This document shows, piece after piece, positions 58,165 through 64,000 of a DNA stretch of 64,000 nt. The DNA comes from Mycobacterium marinum (GTDB lineage Bacteria > Actinomycetota > Actinomycetes > Mycobacteriales > Mycobacteriaceae). The notes under the pieces were generated by a model. The model was not told the origin of the DNA. It made no database searches and saw only the letters and a program-made list of their open reading frames with translations. Location: contig NZ_CP024190.1 in the NCBI RefSeq assembly GCF_003391395.1, positions 744,001 to 808,000 of the forward strand, written 5' to 3'. How positions within the stretch are numbered: the first letter of the stretch is position 1; each line of letters opens with the position of its first letter. A program made the translations under genes and the position numbers.

Positions 58165-58798
58165 GCTTTGCCGCGGCCTCCCGCGGGTCGTCGGCCGCGG
58201 TAATCGCCCGCACCACCACGATCCGTCGGGCACCGGCGGCGAGAATCTCGGGCAGGCGCACCCCGTCGATGCCGCCGATGGCAAACCACGGTTTGGCGCC
58301 GGCGACGTCGGCGGCGAAACGGACCAAGCCCAGGCCCGGCGCCGTGCGGCCCGGCTTGGTCGGGGTGGGCCAGCAGGGCCCGACGCAGAAGTAGTCGACC
58401 GCCCCGATCGCCGCCGCGGAAACCTGGTCGCGGTCGTGAGTGGATTGGCCGATCAGCGTGGCCGGTCCGGTGATTGCGCGTGCCACGTCGACCGGAAGGT
58501 CGCGCTGACCCAGGTGCAGCACGTCGGCGCGCGCGGCGCGGGCGATATCGGCGCGGTCGTTGACCGCGAACATGGCTGCGTGTCGAGCGGCCGCGTCGGC
58601 CAGGATCTCGCAGGCGGTGAGCTCGTCACGCGCTTCGAGGGGGCCAAACCGCTGCTCACCGGCCGAACCTTTGTCGCGCAGCTGGATGATGTCGACGCCG
58701 CCGGCCAGGGCGGCGTCAGCGAAATCAGCCAGGTCACCGCGCTCACGGCGGGCATCGGTGCACAGATAAAGCCTTGCGGTAGCCAGTCGGGAGTGCAC
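58136..58798 (-). CDS. thiE: Thiamine-phosphate synthase
   Basis: A 220-residue TIM-barrel enzyme that joins HMP-pyrophosphate and the thiazole phosphate. Motifs include VDIIQLRDKGS (about 35-45), FAVNDRADIARAARADVLHLGQRDLP and GPCWPTPTKPG, then WFAIGGIDGVRLPEIL near the phosphate site. The GTG start (VHSRLATARLYL) lies opposite the thiO leader, so thiE and the TPP-controlled operon are divergent. A riboswitch is seen only on the thiO side. Confidence 0.95.
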   Translation of the reverse strand: MHSRLATARLYLCTDARRERGDLADFADAALAGGVDIIQLRDKGSAGEQRFGPLEARDELTACEILADAAARHAAMFAVNDRADIARAARADVLHLGQRDLPVDVARAITGPATLIGQSTHDRDQVSAAAIGAVDYFCVGPCWPTPTKPGRTAPGLGLVRFAADVAGAKPWFAIGGIDGVRLPEILAAGARRIVVVRAITAADDPREAAAKLKSELLAAI

Positions 58799-58847
58799 AC
58801 CGAGACGTTAGCGCGCTAGCTTAGAACCGGAGCGCAACCCTGAAGAA

Positions 58848-58952
58848 CACGGGAGTCCCGGGTAACCAGCGGGGCTGAGAGTGGGCACAGCCGGTGCACA
58901 ACCGGGCCTGTCCTGACCGTCACACCTGATCCGGGTCATGCCGGCGAAGGGA
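58848..58952 (+). ncRNA. Thiamine pyrophosphate (THI-box) riboswitch
   Basis: The conserved parts of the TPP aptamer are visible in order: GGGAGTCCCG at 58851, GGGGCTGAGAGTG at about 58871-58883, and the 3' block ACACCTGATCCGGGTCATGC with GGCGAAGGGAG directly before the thiO start. The middle stem (CAGCCGGTGCACAACCGGGC) is the variable P3a. The ribosome binding site AAGGGAG is part of the conserved 3' strand, so thiamine pyrophosphate binding should block translation initiation of thiO. Confidence 0.95.
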
Positions 58953-58959
58953 GCAGTAA

Positions 58960-59979
58960 ATGTCATCCCCATCCATGGGGTCGCTGGCTGTCATTGGTGG
59001 CGGCGTTATTGGCCTGTCGGTGGCACGGCGGGCAGCACAGGCCGGATGGGCGGTGCGGGTACATCGCCGTGCCGAACCGGGCGCCTCCTGGGCCGCCGGT
59101 GGAATGCTTGCCCCGCACAGCGAGGGTTGGCCCGGTGAAGAACGGTTGCTGCGGCTCGGGCTGGAGTCGCTGCGGCTGTGGCACGAGAGCGGCTTTCTGG
59201 ACGGGCTGCCACCGCAGGTGGTTACCGCGCGGGAATCGCTGGTGGTGGCGGTGGACCGAGCCGACGTCGCTGACCTGCGCACCGTCGCGGATTGGTTGTC
59301 CGAGCAGGGGCACCCGGTGAGTTGGGAATCGGCCGCCCGCGATGTCGAACCCCTGCTGGCCCAGGGCATCCGGCACGGCTTCCGTGCCACGACCGAGCTG
59401 GCGGTGGACAATCGCGCCCTGCTCGACGCACTGGCCGTCGACTGTGAGCGACGTGGCGTCACCTGGGCGGGGCCGGTCGCCGATTTGTCCGATGCCACCG
59501 GTGACGCGGTGGTGATTGCCAATGGCATCGACGCTCCCGCCTTGTGGCCGGGCCTGCCGGTTCGTCCGGTGAAGGGTGAGGTGCTGCGGTTGCGTTGGAG
59601 AAAGGGTTGTATGCCTTTGCTGCAGCGGGTGGTACGCGCCCGCGTACACGGGCGCCAGGTGTATTTGGTGCCGCGCGCGGATGGGGTCGTAGTGGGGGCG
59701 ACCCAGTATGAGCACGGACGTGACTTGGCCCCGGTGGTGTCGGGCGTGCGTGATCTGCTCGAGGATGCTTGTGCGGTAATGCCGGCACTCGGCGAGTACG
59801 AGTTGGCTGAGTGCACGGCCGGATTGCGTCCGATGACACCGGACAACCTGCCCATCGTGGGCCGTCTGGACGCACGCACGCTGGTGGCCGCGGGCCTAGG
59901 CCGATCGGGATTCCTGTTGGCACCGTGGACCGCTGAGCAGATCGTGTCCGAGCTTGTTCCGATTGGAGCGCACTCATGA
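58960..59979 (+). CDS. thiO: Glycine oxidase ThiO
   Basis: A 339-residue FAD-dependent oxidase that makes iminoglycine (glyoxylate imine) for thiazole synthesis. The FAD Rossmann motif is LAVIGGGVIGLSVARRA (about 5-21), WAAGGMLAPHSEG is the DAO family covalent/FAD contact region, and the C-terminal GLRPMTPDNLPIVG and GLGRSGFLLAPWTAEQI are typical. It is the first gene after the TPP riboswitch. thiS overlaps its stop by four bases. Confidence 0.95.
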   Translation: MSSPSMGSLAVIGGGVIGLSVARRAAQAGWAVRVHRRAEPGASWAAGGMLAPHSEGWPGEERLLRLGLESLRLWHESGFLDGLPPQVVTARESLVVAVDRADVADLRTVADWLSEQGHPVSWESAARDVEPLLAQGIRHGFRATTELAVDNRALLDALAVDCERRGVTWAGPVADLSDATGDAVVIANGIDAPALWPGLPVRPVKGEVLRLRWRKGCMPLLQRVVRARVHGRQVYLVPRADGVVVGATQYEHGRDLAPVVSGVRDLLEDACAVMPALGEYELAECTAGLRPMTPDNLPIVGRLDARTLVAAGLGRSGFLLAPWTAEQIVSELVPIGAHS

Positions 59980-60173
59980 TCGTCGTTGTCAACGAGCGCC
60001 ATGTCGAGGTCGAGGAGCAGACCACCGTGGCCGCGTTGTTGCAGTCGTTGGGTTTCCCCGATCGGGGCGTCGCGGTGGCATTGGACTTGGCGGTGCTGTC
60101 ACGATCTGACTGGGCGACAGAGCTTTCCGAAGGTGATCGACTCGAGGTGGTAACGGCGGTGCAAGGTGGTTGA
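59976..60173 (+). CDS. thiS: Sulfur carrier protein ThiS
   Basis: A 65-residue ubiquitin-like protein ending in the required Gly-Gly (TAVQGG). Its C-terminus is adenylated and converted to thiocarboxylate to donate sulfur to ThiG. The start ATG overlaps the thiO stop (ATGA) and thiG starts inside its end. Length is standard for the family. Confidence 0.95.
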   Translation: MIVVVNERHVEVEEQTTVAALLQSLGFPDRGVAVALDLAVLSRSDWATELSEGDRLEVVTAVQGG

Positions 60174-60957
60174 GTCCAAGCTGACGATCGCCGACCGCAG
60201 CTTTGCTTCGCGGCTCATCATGGGCACCGGGGGAGCGAGCAATCTGGCGGTGCTGCAAGAGGCGCTGGTGGCTTCGGGTACCGAACTCACCACCGTCGCG
60301 ATCCGCCGGGTTGACGCCGAGGGCGGTACCGGACTGCTCGACCTGCTCAACCGGCTCGGGATCACGCCGTTACCCAACACCGCCGGGTGCCGCAGCGCGG
60401 CCGAGGCGGTGCTGACCGCGCAATTGGCTCGCGAGGCGCTCGACACCAATTGGGTAAAGCTCGAGGTGATCGCCGACGAACGCACCTTGTTGCCCGATGC
60501 GATTGAATTGGTCAGAGCGGCAGAACAGTTGGTCGACGACGGCTTCGTCGTGCTGCCCTACACCAATGACGACCCGGTGCTGGCCCGCCGCCTGGAAGAC
60601 ACCGGTTGCGCGGCAGTGATGCCGCTGGGATCGCCGATCGGGACCGGCCTGGGGATCACCAACCCGCACAACATCGAGATGATCGTTGCCAGCGCGGGTG
60701 TTCCCGTGGTTCTGGATGCGGGTATCGGCACCGCCAGTGATGCGGCGCTGGCGATGGAGTTGGGTTGTGACGCTGTGCTGTTGGCCACCGCGGTGACGCG
60801 GGCGGCGGACCCGGCGGCGATGGCCGCGGCGATGTCGGCCGCCGTCACCGCCGGCTACCTGGCGCGTCGTGCCGGCCGGATACCGAAGCGCTTCTGGGCC
60901 CAGGCGTCGAGCCCCACCCTGGCAACGCAGTCGCCCGGTGCGGAGTTGGGCAATTGA
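60166..60957 (+). CDS. thiG: Thiazole synthase ThiG
   Basis: A 263-residue TIM-barrel enzyme that builds the thiazole phosphate from deoxyxylulose phosphate, iminoglycine and ThiS thiocarboxylate. It has the start KLTIADRSFASRLIMGTGG, the Schiff-base lysine region TNWVKLEVIAD and the phosphate-binding GLGITNPHNIEM plus VPVVLDAGIGTASDAALAMELG. GTG 60166 overlaps thiS. An SGNH hydrolase gene overlaps its stop. Confidence 0.95.
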   Translation: MVESKLTIADRSFASRLIMGTGGASNLAVLQEALVASGTELTTVAIRRVDAEGGTGLLDLLNRLGITPLPNTAGCRSAAEAVLTAQLAREALDTNWVKLEVIADERTLLPDAIELVRAAEQLVDDGFVVLPYTNDDPVLARRLEDTGCAAVMPLGSPIGTGLGITNPHNIEMIVASAGVPVVLDAGIGTASDAALAMELGCDAVLLATAVTRAADPAAMAAAMSAAVTAGYLARRAGRIPKRFWAQASSPTLATQSPGAELGN

Positions 60958-61757
60958 GTTCCATCCCCACGGCGATGAAACGTTATGTCGCCCTAGGTAG
61001 TTCGATGGCGGCAGGTCCAGGCATCTCCCCGCGTGCACCGGGCGCGCCTCGGGGATCGGGTCGATCGGCACGCAACTACCCGCACCTGGTAGCCGAACGA
61101 CTGAATCTGGATCTGGTCGACGTCACCTACTCGGGTGCGACCACCGCTGCCGTGCTGACCGACTACCAGCGGGGGGCGCCGCCCCAGATCTGCGCATTGG
61201 ACGGATCGGAAGCCCTGGTGACAGTCACCATCGGGGGCAACGACGTCGGCTACATCCCGTTGCTGATAGTCGCCTCGCTGCCCAACTTCGCGCGGCGACT
61301 ACCGATGCTTCGCGGCTGGGTAGCAGATCTGCTTGACCGTGACGCCAGGGATCGTGCCCTGGCAACGGTATTCGATTCACTGTGTGAGGTTGGGCGTTCG
61401 ATACGGAAGCGATCTCCAAACGCCCGGGTTCTGTTTGTCGACTATCTGACGCTGTTGCCGCCGGCGGGAGTTGGCGCCCCGCCGTTGTCCGAGGACGACG
61501 CGGCGCTTGGCCGCCATGTCGCCGAGACGCTGGAGCGACTCACCGCCGAGGCCGCCGTCGAGACGGGTTGCGAGATCGTGCGTGCCGCGGCGGCCAGCCG
61601 CGACCATCACGCGTGGTCGGTGCAACCCTGGGCGGAAAAAACCGGGAGACTGGCGAGATACGTTGTCCCGCTGCCGGGCCGGCCTGCGCCACTTCACCCC
61701 AACGAGGCCGGGATGCACGCGGTGGCGCGGGCGATCACAGCGCAGTGGGGGCGGTGA
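60954..61757 (+). CDS. SGNH/GDSL-type hydrolase
   Basis: A 267-residue hydrolase. Block I reads YVALGSSMAAGPG (GSS in place of GDS, nucleophile Ser), block III VTIGGNDVGY carries the oxyanion Asn, and block V is HPNEAGMHAVA with the catalytic His and no Asp two residues before it; the Asp may be at a variant place. No signal peptide is seen, so it is probably cytosolic. TTG 60954 overlaps the thiG stop and has GGAG 8 bases upstream; ATG 60975 is the alternative. Being coupled to thiG, it should be under the TPP riboswitch, though its link to thiamine is unclear. H37Rv has lpqL directly after thiG (from memory). Confidence 0.82.
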   Translation: MSSIPTAMKRYVALGSSMAAGPGISPRAPGAPRGSGRSARNYPHLVAERLNLDLVDVTYSGATTAAVLTDYQRGAPPQICALDGSEALVTVTIGGNDVGYIPLLIVASLPNFARRLPMLRGWVADLLDRDARDRALATVFDSLCEVGRSIRKRSPNARVLFVDYLTLLPPAGVGAPPLSEDDAALGRHVAETLERLTAEAAVETGCEIVRAAAASRDHHAWSVQPWAEKTGRLARYVVPLPGRPAPLHPNEAGMHAVARAITAQWGR

Positions 61758-61759
61758 GG

Positions 61760-62290
61760 TCAGCCGTTGTTCTGCCACCACCGGTAGAGCGAGGGCACGT
61801 CGGTATTGGCGCCACGTATGTCGCTGAGAACGTTTTTGGCATCGGTGGTCCAGATGATCTCGGCCGCACCGTCGTGGGTGCCGCAGGCCACCTGTCCAGC
61901 TGTCCCGGAGGTGCCCTGGTGCCAGGTGGTGGGTGACTGGCTCTCCCCGCAGGAGGTCAGTGTCTCGTCGTTGAGACCCGCTTTGAACTTGCCGTTCATG
62001 GCGTCGGTGTTGGCAAACAGGATGTACCTGGCCTCCGCGGGTCCGGCGGAGTCGGCGCTCTGGTCGCACACGAGTTCGGCCAGCTCGCCTGGGTTGATGG
62101 GTTGGGGGGCGCAATTGGTGAGGTCGTAGCCCTTCGACAATGACTCGGCAAGCGTGTCCACATCGGCCGGGTTGCCGTTGTCTGGTTCTGCGCTTGCGGT
62201 ACCGATACCGATGCCAATACCTAGGTAGGCGAAGCTTCCCATCAGTGCGGCAGCCGTGGCGGCGCGCAGCACGGTGGTGAGGTGAGTCAT
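61760..62290 (-). CDS. Secreted protein with a mycobacterial kinase-associated extracellular-type domain
   Basis: A 176-residue protein. Its signal peptide is MTHLTTVLRAATAAALMGSF... with AxA cleavage near TASAEP (about 32). The mature domain has four cysteines (TNCAP, LVCDQ, TSCGE, VACGT) and conserved spots ARYILF, WHQG and EIIWTTD. I recall this pattern in secreted mycobacterial proteins often annotated as 'serine/threonine kinase', although no kinase motif is present. ATG 62290 gives the signal peptide; upstream extension has none. It is convergent with the SGNH gene. Confidence 0.75.
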   Translation of the reverse strand: MTHLTTVLRAATAAALMGSFAYLGIGIGIGTASAEPDNGNPADVDTLAESLSKGYDLTNCAPQPINPGELAELVCDQSADSAGPAEARYILFANTDAMNGKFKAGLNDETLTSCGESQSPTTWHQGTSGTAGQVACGTHDGAAEIIWTTDAKNVLSDIRGANTDVPSLYRWWQNNG

Positions 62291-62788
62291 CCATGACTCC
62301 TTCGGGTCGTCGGGGCGAGGCGGATTCGCGCTGGCACTTAGGAGTTTATTTGTGTTGCACATGGGAAAACAGACCCCTTCCGGCAATTGGCGGCATGAGG
62401 ATGTGACCATGCAACATGTTCCGATAGCAATTGTCTGTCTTGGAATCGATAGTGATACGCGGTGCACGCGTTCGTATTCGCGACTGTTTCGAGGCACCTC
62501 CGGGCGAGCCTCGACGCGAGCTGATGTATCGCTGAAATAATAAGGGGAACAGTCTATTTAGTGGATACTCCGGGGCGCTGAAACCGGCGCCGATGCCCGG
62601 CCGAACGGGCCTGGTTCGGGCGTCGGCGCGGCGGCCAAGCGGGGCCGAAAATTTCGGCGAGTGCATGGGTGCTCGGACCGCAGATCCGTGGCCGCACAAT
62701 TTGCTCGTAGATGCTGCCATCGAGACGGTCACTCCGGTATGGTAAGCACCGCTTTACGTCAGCTAACTTCTCTTGATCTGGAGAATCC
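62291..62788. other. Intergenic region between the secreted protein and CD225 genes
   Basis: About 500 bases between two divergent starts. The centre around 62340-62550 is AT-richer than average and should hold both promoters. A GGAG ribosome binding site precedes the CD225 gene. I see no further gene, tRNA or repeat. Confidence 0.5.
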
Positions 62789-63121
62789 ATGACACAGCCA
62801 CCACCGCCCGGATACCCGCCGCAGCAGCCGCCTGCCGGGCAGCAACCCGACAACTATTTGGTCTGGTCCATTCTGGTGACGTTGTTCTGCTGTCTTCCCC
62901 TCGGGATCGTTGCGATCGTCAAGTCCACGCAGGTGAGTGGCTTGTGGGCGCAAGGGCGTTACGCGGAGGCCCAAGCGGCTGCTGACTCTGCCAAGAAGTT
63001 CACCATGTGGTCGGCCATCGCCGGGATCATCGTGTTCGTCATCTACGGCATCCTGATGGCCGTGGGCGCGCTGAACGCGGGGACGTCGAACGCTGCGATG
63101 CTCGCGGCGGGGATGTTCTAA
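62789..63121 (+). CDS. CD225/dispanin family membrane protein
   Basis: A 110-residue protein. It has a Pro/Gln-rich N-terminus (MTQPPPPGYPPQQPP), then an intramembrane/transmembrane helix with the CD225 pattern LVTLFCCLPLGIVAIVKS, the loop VSGLWAQGRYAEAQAAADSAKKF and a second helix ending the protein. Bacterial dispanins share this fold with interferon-induced transmembrane proteins; their role in bacteria is not settled. The DUF2752 gene follows after 14 bases and is probably co-transcribed. Confidence 0.9.
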   Translation: MTQPPPPGYPPQQPPAGQQPDNYLVWSILVTLFCCLPLGIVAIVKSTQVSGLWAQGRYAEAQAAADSAKKFTMWSAIAGIIVFVIYGILMAVGALNAGTSNAAMLAAGMF

Positions 63122-63135
63122 GCAGGGTTGAGTTC

Positions 63136-63561
63136 ATGGTGACCCACCAAGGGGCGGTCCGGCTGAGTCTGGGCGCGCCGCTGTTGGTGGCGGCGTCCAC
63201 GACATTGGTGTGCGCCGCCATCTGGGTGGGGGATCCGACCACTCCGCACGGTCCACTACCGGTGTGTCCCACCAAGGCACTACTGGGAATTGACTGCCCG
63301 GGCTGCGGCAGCCTGAGAATGCTGTACAGCCTGATGCACGGCGATCTGTTGGCCGCAGCCAGATTCAACGCGCTTGGTCTGGCGGCCACAGCGCTCTTGG
63401 TGTGGGCCTACCTGGTTTGGACTTACGGTCGTTTGGTTGGCCGGCGCATAGGCGGTTGGCAACGCAGTCGCTGGGCGGCACCAGTGACGTTGTCGCTGGT
63501 GCTGGTCTGGTTCGTGGTGCGCAACATTCCGGTTGCGCCGTTCAACGCGCTGTTCGTCTGA
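63136..63561 (+). CDS. DUF2752 membrane protein
   Basis: A 141-residue protein with three hydrophobic helices. The DUF2752 signature lies between helices 1 and 2 (CPTKALLGIDCPGCGSLRM), with three cysteines in CPxxxxxGxxCPGCG spacing, followed by LMHGDLLAAARFNALG. The family often neighbours CD225 proteins in actinobacteria, as here. Function is unknown; the cysteines could bind metal or form a disulfide at the membrane surface. Confidence 0.88.
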   Translation: MVTHQGAVRLSLGAPLLVAASTTLVCAAIWVGDPTTPHGPLPVCPTKALLGIDCPGCGSLRMLYSLMHGDLLAAARFNALGLAATALLVWAYLVWTYGRLVGRRIGGWQRSRWAAPVTLSLVLVWFVVRNIPVAPFNALFV

Positions 63562-63578
63562 TTTGATTTGGTACGCCA

Positions 63579-63614
63579 CGAAAGCCGTATCCGCTTATGC
63601 GGATGCGGCTTTCG
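63579..63614 (+). terminator. Strong hairpin after the DUF2752 gene
   Basis: CGAAAGCCG-t-ATCCGC pairs with GCGGAT-g-CGGCTTTCG around a TTAT loop: 15 paired bases with one T/G opposition, 17 bases after the stop codon. No T-run follows, as is usual for mycobacterial terminators. It separates the CD225-DUF2752 unit from lpqL. Confidence 0.75.
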
Positions 63615-63693
63615 CAATAGGGAAGGGTTCACGCCCCGGTCCGGCGGCCGGTCAAGCGGCGAAGCGTATCCGATGCGGTCTAATCTGGGCGCG

Positions 63694-64000
63694 ATGGTGA
63701 AAAAATCACGGACCGTGCCGGCGATGGTTGCCGTGGCTGTTGTTGCTTTCCTTGTGGTGGGTTGCGTTCGCTGGTCGACGCAGACGCAGACCCAACCGCA
63801 GCCTGCTACCAGCAACCCCGCCGCAGCCGAATTCGCCGAGGCGTTACGCAATCGGGTGACCACCGAGGCCATGATGGGGCACCTGACCAAGTTGCAGGAG
63901 ATCGCCGACGCGAACAACGGCACGCGGGCGGTGGGCACGCCTGGCTATGAGGCCAGCGTCGACTATGTCGTCAACATCCTGCGCAACAGTGGTTTTGACG
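63694..64000 (+). CDS. lpqL: Lipoprotein aminopeptidase LpqL, N-terminal part (runs off the window)
   Basis: From ATG 63694 the frame is open to the window end (about 102 residues). The signal peptide MVKKSRTVPAMVAVAVVAFL ends in the lipobox VVGC (Cys24), followed by a Gln/Pro/Thr-rich linker. The start of an M28-type peptidase body follows (VTTEAMMGHLTKLQEIAD, NNGTRAVGTPGYEAS, where the prodomain/PA region begins). In H37Rv lpqL follows thiG (from memory), which matches the order here apart from four inserted genes. The metal-binding residues lie beyond the window. Confidence 0.85.
   Translation, partial: MVKKSRTVPAMVAVAVVAFLVVGCVRWSTQTQTQPQPATSNPAAAEFAEALRNRVTTEAMMGHLTKLQEIADANNGTRAVGTPGYEASVDYVVNILRNSGFD

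Overview
The window is high-GC DNA from a slow-growing Mycobacterium related to, but distinct from, the M. tuberculosis complex. The evidence is a PPE gene and a PE-like start, mycobacterial lipoproteins, an mmpS/mmpL/FAAL/PKS lipid locus, an F420-dependent glucose-6-phosphate dehydrogenase and pknG/glnH/glnX. The backbone matches the H37Rv interval of about Rv0356c-Rv0362 and Rv0388c-Rv0418. All H37Rv comparisons here are from memory, not from an alignment. The two backbone blocks are in opposite relative orientation compared with H37Rv. The junction lies between 9.7 and 11.0 kb and holds gene remnants and a TetR gene.

Layout. 0-9.7 kb: truncated mgtE, an Rv0361-like membrane protein, a DUF3151 protein, an accessory block (methyltransferase, 26-aa micro-ORF, sulfotransferase, CDF metal exporter), the site-2 protease rip2, an Rv0358-like gene, purA and a hotdog thioesterase. 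9.7-12.7 kb: remnants of a lipase and an MFS transporter, a TetR regulator, and a PPE gene with a coupled 44-aa PE-like gene. 12.8-17.4 kb: purT, a rhodanese, metZ and ndhA. 17.4-24.5 kb: an accessory cluster of an MFS exporter facing a four-gene overlapping operon (tandem SAM-methyltransferase, PanD-like pyruvoyl decarboxylase, gamma-butyrobetaine-hydroxylase-type dioxygenase, carnitine/choline acyltransferase). 24.7-29.4 kb: an Rv0398c-like secreted protein, lpqK, two acyl-CoA dehydrogenases and a DUF3054 protein. 29.6-33.7 kb: an accessory operon of a GNAT acetyltransferase and three luciferase-like flavin monooxygenases. 33.6-46.4 kb: mmpL1/mmpS1 divergent from fadD30/pks6. Pks6 carries an extra module and an almost perfect 1.8-kb internal duplication. 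46.5-58.2 kb: a metallo-beta-lactamase-fold protein, fgd1-pta-ackA, an AbiEi/DUF559-like protein, glnX-glnH-pknG and mutT3. 58.1-64 kb: thiE, a TPP riboswitch with thiO-thiS-thiG and a coupled SGNH hydrolase, a secreted protein, CD225 and DUF2752 membrane proteins, and the start of lpqL.

The most striking content is the 18-24.4 kb cluster. Its four enzymes can be ordered as decarboxylation of an acidic amino acid, N-methylation, 2-oxoglutarate-dependent hydroxylation and O-acylation, followed by export. That is a plausible de novo route to carnitine or a carnitine-like acyl ester. The enzyme families are read from motifs; the pathway is inference. The second highlight is the two-module Pks6, whose AT-ACP segments are practically identical while its KS domains are clearly different.
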